Shown here piece after piece: positions 29,535 through 44,355 of a stretch of 64,000 bases of DNA. Position 1 is the first letter of the stretch. Every line of letters begins with the position of its first letter. Position numbers and translations under genes: made by a program. The stretch is from Candidatus Sulfotelmatobacter sp. (lineage in GTDB: Bacteria > Vulcanimicrobiota > Vulcanimicrobiia > Vulcanimicrobiales > Vulcanimicrobiaceae), in the NCBI GenBank assembly GCA_035504415.1, contig DATJRY010000011.1, forward strand, positions 186,001-250,000, written 5' to 3'. Below the pieces are notes generated by a model, which was not told the origin of the DNA, did not search any database, and saw only the letters and a list, made by a program, of their open reading frames with translations.

Positions 29535-29984
29535 ATGGCTACGCTGCGCGATTTCACCAACGTCCACTGCGATTACGGCATCGTCCCGCTGCGCCTGGCG
29601 AAGGCGCTCGGCGCCCACCCCGACATGGCACTGCGCGTCCCGGTCGGCGACCTTCACGTCGAGAAAGACGTCGTCGTCCACCTCTCGCCCAAGCCCGGCT
29701 ACCCGGGCTACGAGCTGTTCGACATCCACTGGGAGCCCAAGGAAGGCGGTCCGTATCCGTCCTTCGCCGGGACGCTGAGCATCGCCGACGAGGGCGCGGG
29801 CTGGAGCCGCGTCGACCTCGACGGCACCTACGCGCCGCCGCTGGGGCCCATCGGTCTGGTCTTCGACGCCATGGTCGGCCACCGGATCGCGGCCGCGACC
29901 GCCGCGCTGCTGCTGGCCGAGATCAAACGGCTGGTCACCAAGCCCGTCGCGGGCGTGAGCCCGAACGCGACGGCTTCGGCCTAG
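29535..29984 (+). CDS. Hypothetical protein, possibly SRPBCC-like
   Basis: A 149-residue protein without signal peptide or membrane helix. Alternating strands (DMALRVPVGDLHVEKDVVVHLSP, YELFDIHWEP, FAGTLSIADEGAG) followed by a C-terminal helix (GHRIAAATAALLLAEIKRLV) suggest a START/SRPBCC-like helix-grip fold, but I cannot name a family. The TAG at 29982-29984 lies inside the loop of a hairpin that probably terminates transcription. Confidence 0.6.
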   Translation: MATLRDFTNVHCDYGIVPLRLAKALGAHPDMALRVPVGDLHVEKDVVVHLSPKPGYPGYELFDIHWEPKEGGPYPSFAGTLSIADEGAGWSRVDLDGTYAPPLGPIGLVFDAMVGHRIAAATAALLLAEIKRLVTKPVAGVSPNATASA

Positions 29985-29992
29985 CCGAAGCC
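29972..29992. terminator. GGCTTCGGC hairpin between convergent genes
   Basis: GGCTTCGGC (29972-29980) pairs perfectly with GCCGAAGCC (29984-29992) around a CTA loop; the upstream gene's stop codon is in it. Nearly the same hairpin followed by the same ACCT occurs at 51192-51213, so this is a recurring element. It serves the convergent 29535 and divIVA genes. Confidence 0.5.
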
Positions 29993-29995
29993 ACC

Positions 29996-30544
29996 TCAGT
30001 CGATCAGGGTGCGTTCCGGGCTGCCGTTGAGCGGCAGCTGATCGGCCGCGGGTGCCTGGAGCGCCGGTTCCGCGGCGCCACCCGCCGCGACCGAACGGGG
30101 CGTCGGGCGCTCGAGCAGCGAGAGATGCGACATCAGCAGCGAGCGCAGCTCGCTCTTGGCCTTCTCGGCGCTGTCCTGGGCGCGCTGCGCCTCGCGGCGC
30201 GACTCGTCGATGCGGTCGCCCAGCGCCGCGATCTCGCGCTCGGCCGACAAGCGCGCCTCTTGGCGGATCAGGTCGGCCTCTTTGTGCGCCGCGGCCTTGA
30301 CCTCGTCGGCGGTGCGCTGCGCCAGCAGCAGCGTCGACTGCAGCGACTCTTCCATCGCCTTGAAGTGCGAGATGCGCTCGCGCAAGTCGCCGATCTCGGC
30401 CTCGAGCGCGGCGCGCGCCTGCGCCTCGTCTTCGAGCGTCTCGATGATCTCGTCGAGATACTCGTTGACCTCGTTGCGGTCGTAGCCTTGCAGCGACCGC
30501 TTGAATTCCTTGTGCTGGATGTCGACGATCGTGATCTTTGCCAT
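29996..30544 (-). CDS. divIVA: DivIVA-domain coiled-coil protein
   Basis: A 182-residue cytoplasmic protein. The N-terminal DivIVA membrane-binding motif is DIQHKEFKRSLQGYDRNEVNEYLDEI. A long coiled coil (about residues 35-140) and a Pro/Ala-rich tail follow. Relatives sense negative membrane curvature at poles and septa and organise division or growth. The ATG overlaps the sepF stop (ATGA), the classic sepF-divIVA neighbourhood of Gram-positive genomes. Confidence 0.9.
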   Translation of the reverse strand: MAKITIVDIQHKEFKRSLQGYDRNEVNEYLDEIIETLEDEAQARAALEAEIGDLRERISHFKAMEESLQSTLLLAQRTADEVKAAAHKEADLIRQEARLSAEREIAALGDRIDESRREAQRAQDSAEKAKSELRSLLMSHLSLLERPTPRSVAAGGAAEPALQAPAADQLPLNGSPERTLID

Positions 30545-30960
30545 CAACGCAAATCCTTGATACCCAAGACGCCGTCGTTGTCGAGCTGTTCTTTCACGCC
30601 GGCCGAGTTGACGCTCACGCCGCTGGGCACGACCAAGTAAATCGCCTCGGCCAGCTTCTGGATGCGGCCGTCGATCGTGTAGGCGACGCCCGAGGTGAAG
30701 TCGACGACCCGCTGCAAGAGGTTGCGGTCGGCGCCTTGCACGTTGACGATGACGACCTGCCGCGCGCGCAGCGCGTCGGCGATCTCGGTGACGTCGCCGA
30801 ACGAACGCGGCGCGAACACGGCCACCGATCCGCCCGGCCGGCGCGAGGCGTCGCTGAGCGGGACGACGTTGCGTTTCGCGCCGACCTCGTCGGCGTACAG
30901 CTCGTCGTCCTCTTCGTCGTGGATCGCGAACCACGATCCGATGCGCGCGAACACGCTCAT
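30544..30960 (-). CDS. sepF: Cell-division protein SepF
   Basis: A 138-residue FtsZ membrane anchor. It has an N-terminal amphipathic helix (MSVFARIGSWFAI), an acidic linker (DEEDDELYADE) and the SepF core (VAVFAPRSFGDVTEIADALRARQVVIVNVQGADRNLLQRVVDFTSGVAYTIDG, then IYLVVPSGV). It replaces FtsA/ZipA in many Terrabacteria. It is coupled by ATGA overlaps to yggS upstream and divIVA downstream. Confidence 0.94.
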   Translation of the reverse strand: MSVFARIGSWFAIHDEEDDELYADEVGAKRNVVPLSDASRRPGGSVAVFAPRSFGDVTEIADALRARQVVIVNVQGADRNLLQRVVDFTSGVAYTIDGRIQKLAEAIYLVVPSGVSVNSAGVKEQLDNDGVLGIKDLR

Positions 30961-31637
30961 ACCGGGATCCTTTCTCGGGCGGGACGGGGGCCGAAGATCG
31001 CCGTGCCCAGACGCACCATCGTCGAGCCGGCCCGGACGGCGGCTTCCCAGTCGCCGGACATCCCCAGGGAGAGCGTCGTCCCGCCGACGCGTTCGAAGGT
31101 CTCGCGCGCGGTGGCGAACGCGCGGGCCGGATCGCCCTCCAGCGGGCCGATCGCCATCACCCCGTCGACCTGCAGCCCCGCCGCGCGCAGCCGCTCGGCC
31201 AGCGCCGGCGCCTCGGCCGGCGCGGCGCCGAAGCGCTCGGCCGGCGAGACGTTGATCTGCACCAGCACCCGCAGCGGGCGCGCGGCATCCGCCGCCGCCT
31301 TGGCCAGCGCCAGCCCCGCCTCGAGCCGATCGACGCTTTGCACCACGTCGAAGGAACGTGCGATCGCCTTCGCTTTGTTCGTCTGGACGTGGCCGATGAA
31401 GTGCTTCGTGCAGGGCGGCAAGTCGGCGTACTTGGCGCGCGCCTCTTGGAGGTAGTTCTCGCCGACGTCGTGCAGCCCGGCGGACAGCGCCGCCAGCACC
31501 GCCTCGCGCGGCTGCCCTTTGGTCACCCCGAGGATCGCGACCGAGCCGCGTTCACGCCTCGCGGCGACGCTCACCTCGTCGACGCGCTCGCGCAGCGCCG
31601 CCACGCGCTCGGCGACCGTTTCGGTAGCCAGGGCCAT
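30957..31637 (-). CDS. yggS: PLP homeostasis protein (YggS/PLPBP)
   Basis: A 226-residue alanine-racemase-like TIM barrel that binds PLP without known catalysis. The PLP lysine is in LGVTKGQP; HFIGHVQTNKAK and LSLGMSGDWEAAVRAGSTMVRLGTAIFG are family signatures. YggS balances vitamin B6 and amino-acid pools. Its place before sepF is conserved in Gram-positive division clusters. Confidence 0.93.
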   Translation of the reverse strand: MALATETVAERVAALRERVDEVSVAARRERGSVAILGVTKGQPREAVLAALSAGLHDVGENYLQEARAKYADLPPCTKHFIGHVQTNKAKAIARSFDVVQSVDRLEAGLALAKAAADAARPLRVLVQINVSPAERFGAAPAEAPALAERLRAAGLQVDGVMAIGPLEGDPARAFATARETFERVGGTTLSLGMSGDWEAAVRAGSTMVRLGTAIFGPRPARERIPV

Positions 31638-31659
31638 GGACCGACACCTTCACCGCGCC

Positions 31660-32481
31660 TCAGTTCGGGTCCCGCGCCTCGGTGCGGACGCCGCGCCGGT
31701 AGGAGTAGACGATCATCACCACGCCGATGACGACCTGCAGCACGGCGACGAACTGCCCGCCGTCCAAGCCCAGCACGGTGAAACCCGGATCGCGCCAGAT
31801 CTCGGCGATCGTGCGCATCACACCGTAGGTGGTGAACCAGGCCCAACCGGTGACGCCGTCCGGCGGCCGGCGCGAGTACACGAACAGCACGATCGGCAGC
31901 GTGATCAGGTCGAGGATCGCCTCGAAGATCTGCGAGGGATAGCGGTAGTTGAGCTGATCGGCCGGAAACTGGATGCACCACGGCCGGTCGGGGTTGCAGA
32001 CCTTGCCCAACAGCTCGTCGTTGATGAAGTTGACCAGCCGCGTCGTCACGATGCCGATCGAGAGCAGCGGCACGACCTCGTCGCCGAGCACGCCGAAGGT
32101 CAATCCCGGGTGCTTGCGCAGGAACAGCACGATCGCCAGCAAGACGCCGACCAGCGCGCCGTGGAACGCCATCCCGCCTTGCCAGATCGCGATGAAGTCG
32201 ATCGGGTGCGCGAGGTACGCGCTCAAGTTGTGCTTGGTGAGCACGTCGGCGATGACGAAACCCGTCCGTCCGCCGATCAGCACGCCGACCAGCGCGTAGA
32301 CCAGGAAATCTTGGATCTGCTCGGTCGTCAGGCCGAGCCGCCGTCGGCCCGCCGGGCGGTTCATCCACAGATAGACGCAGATGAAGCCCAACAAGTACGA
32401 GAGGCCGTACCAATGGACCGAGACCGGGCCGAGCCGGAACGCGATCGGGTCGATGTTCGGATAGACGAACCAGTGGGTCAC
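31660..32481 (-). CDS. lgt: Prolipoprotein diacylglyceryl transferase
   Basis: A 273-residue, seven-helix inner-membrane enzyme that moves diacylglycerol from phosphatidylglycerol to the lipobox cysteine. Signatures: WYGLSYLLGF, IGGRTGFVIAD, WQGGMAFHGALVG and RLVNFINDELLGK, then QIFEAILDLI. It is the first gene of the minus-strand lgt-yggS-sepF-divIVA block and divergent from ccdA, with lspA two genes along on the other strand. Its substrates likely include the many lipobox proteins in this window. Confidence 0.94.
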   Translation of the reverse strand: MTHWFVYPNIDPIAFRLGPVSVHWYGLSYLLGFICVYLWMNRPAGRRRLGLTTEQIQDFLVYALVGVLIGGRTGFVIADVLTKHNLSAYLAHPIDFIAIWQGGMAFHGALVGVLLAIVLFLRKHPGLTFGVLGDEVVPLLSIGIVTTRLVNFINDELLGKVCNPDRPWCIQFPADQLNYRYPSQIFEAILDLITLPIVLFVYSRRPPDGVTGWAWFTTYGVMRTIAEIWRDPGFTVLGLDGGQFVAVLQVVIGVVMIVYSYRRGVRTEARDPN

Positions 32482-32562
32482 GGGACCACAGGTACGGGCA
32501 GCGGCCGGCGGCCTCCCGTCGCCGGTGCATCCGGCCGGCGCCCGGGCGCCTTCTAGGTCACG

Positions 32563-33288
32563 GTGTCCGCCAACGTCAACGTCCTGACCGCCTTCCTGGC
32601 GGGCCTCGTCTCGTTCATCTCACCCTGCGTCCTGCCGCTGATCCCGGCCTACCTCTCGTTCCTGACCGGGTCGAGCCTCGAAGAGCTCAAGGCCCAGTCG
32701 GACGCCGCCAGCCGGGCCCGGGTCATGCTCCACGCGGTGGCCTTCGTGGCCGGCTTCACCCTGGTGTTCATGGCGATCGGGCTGTCGGCCAGCGCGCTCG
32801 GCTCCGTCTTCATCCAATACAAGGACTGGATCGCGCGGATCGGCGGGGTCGTGGTCATCATCCTGGGCCTGAACATGATCGGGCTGTTCAAGATCCCGGC
32901 CCTGATGATGGACAAGCGGCTCCAGGTCCGCAGCGCGAACCGCTCGGTCTTCGCCTCGGCGCTGGTCGGAATCGGCTTCGCCGCCGGCTGGTCGCCCTGC
33001 ATCGGCCCGATCCTCTCGGGCATCATCCTGATCGCCTCGCAAGAGAAGTACGGCCAGGCGACCTTCCTGCTGTTCGTCTACTCGATGGGCCTCGCGATCC
33101 CGTTCCTGTTGACGGCGGCGGCGATCGGCCAGGCGCTCGGGCTGCTCAACCGCGTCAAGCGGTACCTGGGCGCCATCGAGATCGGCGCCGGCGCCTTCCT
33201 GGTGGCCACCGGCCTGGTGCTGATCACCGGCTCGTTCGGCCGCGTGGCCGGCTTCTTCTACCAGTACGTCAAGCCGCCGAGCCTGTAG
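32563..33288 (+). CDS. ccdA: CcdA-type thiol-disulfide electron transfer membrane protein
   Basis: A 241-residue protein with six likely helices that carries reducing power across the inner membrane, for cytochrome c maturation or lipoprotein thioredoxins. The two conserved cysteines are in FISPCVLPLIPAY and GWSPCIGPIL. The start is GTG at 32563; no Shine-Dalgarno is obvious and CTAGGT lies about 4 bases before it. It begins the plus-strand block ccdA-lspA-rluD-tgt. Confidence 0.9.
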   Translation: MSANVNVLTAFLAGLVSFISPCVLPLIPAYLSFLTGSSLEELKAQSDAASRARVMLHAVAFVAGFTLVFMAIGLSASALGSVFIQYKDWIARIGGVVVIILGLNMIGLFKIPALMMDKRLQVRSANRSVFASALVGIGFAAGWSPCIGPILSGIILIASQEKYGQATFLLFVYSMGLAIPFLLTAAAIGQALGLLNRVKRYLGAIEIGAGAFLVATGLVLITGSFGRVAGFFYQYVKPPSL

Positions 33289-33320
33289 GTCGGCCGAAGA
33301 ACCCGTCGAACCCCGGGCCG

Positions 33321-33766
33321 GTGATTCTCCTCTGGGTCGTCGCGCTGGTCGTCTTTCTGTTGGACCGGTGGACGAAGTCCGTCGTCCTCACCCACTTCTT
33401 GCCCGGCGAGAGCCGGCTGGTGATCCCGCACCTCTTGTGGTTCACCTACGTGCAGAACACGCACGGTGCGTTCGGACTGTTCGGCAACTCGCCGCTCTTG
33501 CTGATCGTGCTGGCGTGCCTGGTGCTCGCGCTGTTCGCCTACGCCTTCCGCGACGCGGTGCGGCGGTCGAACCTGGTGCGGGTCGCGTTCGGGATGATCG
33601 TCGGTGGCGCGATCGGCAACATCGTCGACCGCTTCCAGCACCAGTGGGTGGTCGACTTCATCGACTTCAAGACGATCTGGCCGAACGTGTTCAACGTCGC
33701 GGACTCGTGCATCACGATCGGCGTGGCGCTGCTGATTCTGGCGTCGCTGCGGCGCGAGGCGCGCCG

Positions 33767-33770
<4 letters not shown>
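33321..33770 (+). CDS. lspA: Lipoprotein signal peptidase
   Basis: A 149-residue aspartic signal peptidase II with four membrane helices. It starts with GTG directly at the first helix (ILLWVVALVVFLLDRWTKSVV). The catalytic aspartates lie in GGAIGNIVDRF and FNVADS. It cleaves prolipoproteins after Lgt has modified them. The product is about 10 residues shorter than average because of the abrupt start. The TGA overlaps a possible CTG start of rluD. Confidence 0.93.
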
Positions 33771-36592
<2,822 letters not shown>

Positions 36593-36596
<4 letters not shown>

Positions 36597-36814
36597 CGCC
36601 GTTCGCGCGGCACGGGCCGCCGAAACGGGACGACGTTGGTGCGCGGCGGTACCGGCGGCGATTCACCGTCGAGGAGCGCGACCAGCTCGTCGAACGACCA
36701 CGCCGGCAGACCCAGCCGCCCGCGCAGCAGCGCGCAGCCGAGCAGGATGCGCAGATAGGGTTCGTCGTCGGGGTCGAGCAGCGCCGAGACCCCGTGCGGC
36801 AGCGCCGGCGCCAT
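36593..36814 (-). CDS. Small hypothetical protein
   Basis: A 73-residue soluble protein. The middle, DDEPYLRILLGCALLRGRLGLPAWSFDELVALLDG, has a natural helical composition, and the end is Pro/Arg-rich. No domain is recognised. It is convergent with the barrel gene and overlaps it by 4 bases. The composition, clean ATG and lack of a competing gene on the other strand make it probably real. Confidence 0.5.
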
Positions 36815-36956
36815 GGACGTAGCGTACGCGTGCGAAGTGCCATCTGCGTGTCACTCGGCGCCGTCACGGCGCGCGGCTCACAACCTTGAAGAATCGCTGA
36901 AGCGCGGCGCGTCCGCTCTTCACGGGCGCATCAGACGGCGCGTGCATGCTCGCCGC

Positions 36957-37550
36957 ATGAAGAACGTGTCTTTCGCGGCCGGTGTGCTCCTGGCAGCGCT
37001 CTTGGCCGGTTGCAGCGGCGGCGGAACGAGCACGCCGACGCCTCCCGCGGGTGGCGGGGCGAGCGCCCCGACCCCGACTCCGACTCCCATCGCCGCGACG
37101 CCGACGCCCAGCCCGGCTCCCAGCTCGACGCCGGTCGCGGCCGCGACGCCGCTGGGCACCGCGACGATCAACGGCTCGCCGGCCTTCGTCACCGCGACGG
37201 GCTTCGCGACCTACTTCTTCGACGGCGACACGACCGCCGACGTCTCGACCTGCACGGGCAGCTGCCTGGCGGCGTGGCCGCCGGTCCTGGCGCCGTCGGG
37301 GGCGCTCCCCTCCCCGTGGAGCGAGTTCACCCGGACCGACACCAACCAGCTCCAGCTGGCCTTCAACGGGCGCCCGCTCTACACGTTCGCCAGCGACACC
37401 TCGCCGGGCGTCGCGACGGGCGACGGCGTGGCCGGCTTCAGCCTGGCGCGACCGACGGCGACCGCGCTCGCCGACCCGACCCCGACGCCGTCGGCGACCC
37501 CGTACAGCGGCTACGCCAAGGGCACGAGCAAGGCGCGTCCCCCGCACTGA
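36957..37550 (+). CDS. Lipoprotein with secreted repeats (COG4315-like)
   Basis: A 197-residue lipoprotein: the signal ends LLAGC (C19), a Gly/Ser and (TP)n linker follows (residues about 25-65), then two copies of the short secreted-repeat motif (FATYFFDGDTTADVSTCTGSCLAAWPPV and LAFNGRPLYTFASDTSPG). These repeats occur in proteins annotated only as predicted lipoproteins and have no established activity. A second TP tail ends the protein. A terminator with a T-run follows 23 bases downstream, so it is monocistronic. Confidence 0.82.
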   Translation: MKNVSFAAGVLLAALLAGCSGGGTSTPTPPAGGGASAPTPTPTPIAATPTPSPAPSSTPVAAATPLGTATINGSPAFVTATGFATYFFDGDTTADVSTCTGSCLAAWPPVLAPSGALPSPWSEFTRTDTNQLQLAFNGRPLYTFASDTSPGVATGDGVAGFSLARPTATALADPTPTPSATPYSGYAKGTSKARPPH

Positions 37551-37573
37551 CAGCCACGACCGACCAGCCGGTA

Positions 37574-37607
37574 GGGGCGCTCCGCACGCGGGGCGCCCTC
37601 AATTTTT
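37574..37607 (+). terminator. Intrinsic terminator before the ilv-leu operon
   Basis: GGGCGC (37575-37580) pairs with GCGCCC (37593-37598), extended by a G-T pair. The run TTTTT (37603-37607) follows. It ends the COG4315-like gene and insulates the promoter that starts two bases later. Confidence 0.7.
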
Positions 37608-37608
37608 G

Positions 37609-37638
37609 TTGACAACGCTTCGCGATTCAGGATACAAC
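37609..37638 (+). promoter_or_regulatory. Promoter of the ilvC-leuB operon
   Basis: A perfect -35 TTGACA (37609-37614) and a -10 TACAAC (37633-37638) are separated by 18 bases. Transcription should begin about 37643-37646, leaving only a few bases before the leader-peptide ATG at 37648. Confidence 0.75.
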
Positions 37639-37647
37639 CGGGAAACG

Positions 37648-37728
37648 ATGCTTGTGCGTCTGGTCCTCGTCCTCGTCCGCGTACTTCTTGCCGTCCTTAT
37701 TGACGACCGGCGAGACGCTTTCGCATAG
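37648..37728 (+). CDS. Branched-chain amino-acid leader peptide (attenuation)
   Basis: A 26-codon ORF directly downstream of the promoter. It reads MLVRLVLVLVRVLLAVLI for the first 18 codons: 7 Leu, 6 Val and 1 Ile (14 of 18 are branched-chain codons). DDRRDAFA and TAG follow. GGGAAA lies just upstream. Its product has no expected function; its translation senses charged Leu, Val and Ile tRNA. The codons after the control run overlap the antiterminator segment 37706-37714. The design is that of the enterobacterial ilv and leu leaders, here in a different lineage. Confidence 0.85.
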   Translation: MLVRLVLVLVRVLLAVLIDDRRDAFA

Positions 37729-37792
37729 ACGACGAACCAGGTCGCTCTAAACATGACGAAAGCCCTCGCCGGTAGCAGCCGGCGGGGGCTTT
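37706..37792 (+). promoter_or_regulatory. Transcription attenuator of the ilvC-leuB operon
   Basis: Terminator: the left arm 37759-37772 and right arm 37779-37792 form 14 continuous pairs (one G-T) around a TAGCAG loop; the right arm ends in TTT and TCTCT follows. Antiterminator: ACCGGCGAG (37706-37714) is the exact complement of CTCGCCGGT (37765-37773), which takes up most of the terminator's left arm. A ribosome stalled on the Leu/Val/Ile codons leaves 37706-37714 free, so the antiterminator forms and transcription continues into ilvC. A ribosome reaching the TAG at 37726 covers it, so the terminator forms. Confidence 0.82.
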
Positions 37793-37810
37793 CTCTATCC
37801 GGAGGATTTC

Positions 37811-38848
37811 ATGGAAGCCTACTACGACCGCGACATCGATCGCGGCGCACTCGACGGGAAGACGATCGCCATCATCGGGTACGGCAGTCAGGGCCGTGCC
37901 CACGCGCTGAACCTGCACGATTCCCGTCACGACGTCGTGGTCGGCTTGCGGCCCGGCTCGGCGAAGCGCGACGAAGCGCGCCGGGACGGCGTCCCCGTGG
38001 CATCGATCCCGGAAGCGGTCGCGCAAGCGGACCTCGTCATGATGCTGATCCCCGACGAGGAACAGCCCGCCGTCTACATGCGCGAGATCGTCGAGCACCT
38101 GCGGCCCGGCATGACGCTGGCGTTCGCGCACGGGTTCGGCATCCACTTCGGCACCATCGTGCCGCCGCAGGACATCGACGTGATCATGATCGCGCCCAAG
38201 GGCCCGGGGCGCCTGGTGCGCAGCGAGTACGAAGCCGGCCGCGGCGTCCCGTGCCTGATCGCGATCCATCAGAACCCGAGCGGCAAAGCCCGTGAGGTCG
38301 CGCTGGCTTATGCGTCGGGAATCGGCGGCGGGCGCGCCGGCATCCTCGAGACCTCGTTCAAGGAAGAGACCGAGACCGATCTCTTCGGCGAGCAGGCGGT
38401 GCTGTGCGGCGGGATGAGCGCGCTGGTGAAGGCGGGGTTCGAGACGCTGACCGAGGCCGGCTACGCGCCCGAGATGGCCTACTTCGAGTGCCTGCACGAG
38501 ATGAAGCTGATCGTCGACCTGATGTACGAGCGCGGCATCGAAGGCATGCGCAACGCGATCAGCAACACGGCCAAGTACGGCGACTACACGCGCGGCGAGC
38601 GGATCATCACCGAGCAGACCCGCGCCACCATGCGCGAGATCCTCGGCGAGATTCGCAGCGGCAAGTTCGCGCAGGACTGGGTGGCCGAACACGCGGCCGG
38701 CAAGCCGTCGTTCCGCAAGTTCCGCGAAGACGCGGCGCGCCACGAGCTCGAGTCGGTGGGGCGCGAGCTGCGCGGCCTGATGCCGTGGATGAACGAGCAT
38801 AGCTCGAACGCCGAAGCGGACGACGATCTCCGCTTCCGCGTCCTGTAG
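37811..38848 (+). CDS. ilvC: Ketol-acid reductoisomerase
   Basis: A 345-residue class I KARI that isomerises and reduces 2-acetolactate or acetohydroxybutyrate with NAD(P)H and Mg2+. The Rossmann loop is [18 protein letters not shown]; the following [16 protein letters not shown] carries likely NADPH-phosphate contacts. The metal-binding helices are [12 protein letters not shown] and [18 protein letters not shown], then [14 protein letters not shown] (37801-37805) precedes the ATG by 5 bases. It is the first structural gene after the attenuator. Confidence 0.96.
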   Translation: MEAYYDRDIDRGALDGKTIAIIGYGSQGRAHALNLHDSRHDVVVGLRPGSAKRDEARRDGVPVASIPEAVAQADLVMMLIPDEEQPAVYMREIVEHLRPGMTLAFAHGFGIHFGTIVPPQDIDVIMIAPKGPGRLVRSEYEAGRGVPCLIAIHQNPSGKAREVALAYASGIGGGRAGILETSFKEETETDLFGEQAVLCGGMSALVKAGFETLTEAGYAPEMAYFECLHEMKLIVDLMYERGIEGMRNAISNTAKYGDYTRGERIITEQTRATMREILGEIRSGKFAQDWVAEHAAGKPSFRKFREDAARHELESVGRELRGLMPWMNEHSSNAEADDDLRFRVL

Positions 38849-38874
38849 ACCCGGTCGCGAAGGAGAGTACGACC

Positions 38875-40565
38875 ATGAACGGCGCGCGTGCCGTCCTCGA
38901 GGCCCTCGAACGCGAGGGCGTCGACATCGTCTTCGGCTATCCCGGCGGAGCGATCATGCCGCTCTACGACGCCTTGTTCCAACACCCCGTACGGCATGCG
39001 CTGTGCCGTCACGAGGCGGCGGCGGCGTTCGCGGCGAGCGGGTACGCGCGCACCTCGGGTCGCGTCGGCGTCTGCTGCGCGACCTCGGGGCCGGGCGCGA
39101 CCAACTTGGTGACCGCGCTGCTGGACGCGATGATGGACAGCGTCCCCGTGGTCGCGATCACCGGCCAGGTGCGCAGCGAGCTGATGGGGACCGACGGCTT
39201 CCAGGAAGCCGACGTCTGCGCGATCACCCAGCCGATCACCAAGCGCAACTTCTTGATCGCCGACGCGTCGGAGATCGCGAGCACGATCGCCGAAGCGTTC
39301 GCGCTCGCGCGCAGCGGCCGGCCGGGTCCGGTCCTGGTCGACATCCCCAACGACGTGCTCAAGGCCAAGCTCGGCGAGGATCCGATCGTGGCGCTGGTCG
39401 CGGACGGTCCGCGCGCGGTCGAGCCGCAACTCTCCGGCGCCAAGCCGCGCCCGAGCGCCGACTCGGTGCGCGAGGCGGTGGCGCGCCTGCGCGCGGCGCG
39501 GCGACCGGTCGCGATCATCGGCGGCGGCATCCGCGCCGGCGGCGTCGAGCAGTACCGCACCTTCGCCTCGATGCTCGGTATCCCGCACGCCGCGACCATC
39601 ATGGCGCTCGGCGCGGCGACGCCCGGCGACCCCGCGTTCTTGGGGATGCTCGGGATGCACGGGCTCAAGGCGGCCAACAAAGCCGTGCAGCGCGCCGACC
39701 TGCTGCTGGCGCTGGGGATGCGGTTCGACGACCGCGTGACCGGCAAACCCGATCGCTTCGCGCGCGAAGCGACCGTCATCCACGCCGACATCGACGCGAC
39801 CGAGTTCAACAAGATCATCCCGGCCGACGTCACGCTGCACGGCGACCTCTCGTACACGCTCGAGGCGCTGATCGACGAGCTCAAGCGCGGCCACGTCCCA
39901 CGCTTCGACGATTGGGCGATGGAAGCGCGGCTGCTCGGCGGAGCGCTGCCCAGCGACCGGGTCGCGGAGCGCGTGCTCTCGGCGACCGACGCGCTCGACC
40001 GTCTCTTCGAGGTGCTGCCGCCCGACGCGATCGTGACGACCGACGTCGGACAGCACCAGATGTGGACGGCGCAGCGCGCGCGGCCGCTGGCCCCGCGCAA
40101 GTTCGCCACCTCGGCGGGCCTGGGCGCGATGGGCTTCGGCTTCCCCGCCGCGATCGGCGCGGCGTTCGCGAACCCGAGCGTGCCGGTCTACGCGGTCGTC
40201 GGCGACGGCGGCTTCCAGATGTGCCTGCCCGAGCTGGCGACGCTGCGGCGCTACGACGTCCCGGTCAAGATCGTCCTGATCGACAACCACAACCTGGGGA
40301 TGGTCCGCCAGTGGCAAGAGCTGTTCTTCTCCGAGCGGTACTCGGCGACGAACCTGGCCGACAACCCCGACTTCACCGCGATCGCGCGCGCGTACGGGAT
40401 CGCGGCGTTCTCCTTGAGCGACCCGGCCGACGCGCATCGCGTGCTGGCCGAGTTCGTGGCCGCGCCGGGACCGGCGCTGCTGCACTGCGCGTGCCATCCG
40501 ACCGAGAACGTCTGGCCGATGATCCCGGCCGGCATGACGGTCGACGACCTGATGGAGGCCCGGGC

Positions 40566-40569
<4 letters not shown>
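38875..40569 (+). CDS. ilvB: Acetolactate synthase, large (catalytic) subunit
   Basis: A 564-residue TPP enzyme condensing two pyruvates (or pyruvate and 2-ketobutyrate). The catalytic Glu is in CRHEAAAAFAASGYAR. The FAD domain is central (residues about 195-340), and the TPP motif is GDGGFQMCLPELATL...NHNLGMVRQ. GGAGAGTACG precedes the ATG. It overlaps ilvN by 4 bases. ilvD and ilvE are not in the cluster. Confidence 0.95.
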
Positions 40570-43827
<3,258 letters not shown>

Positions 43828-43831
<4 letters not shown>

Positions 43832-44355
43832 TCGTCGAGGGCACCGTGCTCGCGATCCCGCGAGCGAACATCGACACCGACCAGATCATCCCGGCGCACT
43901 ACCTGACCCGCATCGACGAGGCAGGGATGGGCGAGCATCTCTTCGAGGGCTTGCCCGACGGCGCGCACTACCTGACGACGCACCCGACCGCGACGATCCT
44001 GGTCACCGGTGAGAACTTCGGCTGCGGCTCCTCGCGTGAGCACGCTGCGTGGGCGCTCAAGGACCGCGGCTTCCGCGCCGTGATCGCGCCCAGCTTCGCG
44101 CGCATCTTCCACGAGAACGCCTACAACAACGGCGTCGTGCCGGTCATCCTGCCGCCCGAGACCGTCGAAGGACTGCTCGGCGCGACGCGCATCGCGATCG
44201 ACGTGCAGAACGAACGGCTGCGCGCCGACGGCGGCACGCCGATTCCGTTCCAGCTCGATCCGCTGCGCAAGCAGTTCGTGCTCGGCGGCGGCTTCCTGGC
44301 CTATCTGGCGACGAAGATCCCGCAGGTCCGGGCCTGGGAAGCCGCGCGCGGATGA
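43828..44355 (+). CDS. leuD: 3-isopropylmalate dehydratase, small subunit
   Basis: A 175-residue swivel-domain subunit: NIDTDQIIPAHYLT, ENFGCGSSREHAAWAL (substrate loop), and IAPSFARIFHENAYNNGVVPV. It is of the short bacterial/archaeal type. It overlaps leuC and leuB by 4 bases each. Confidence 0.95.

Noticed and set aside
37753-38295. ORF starting ATGACGAAAGCC inside the attenuator
   Set aside because: It reads through the terminator hairpin and then out of frame across ilvC, giving an Arg-rich product. The ATG is part of the hairpin base, not a gene start.
38584-40497. Long minus-strand open frame opposite ilvB
   Set aside because: Same low-complexity composition, antisense to a clear acetolactate synthase; no RBS or recognisable domain.
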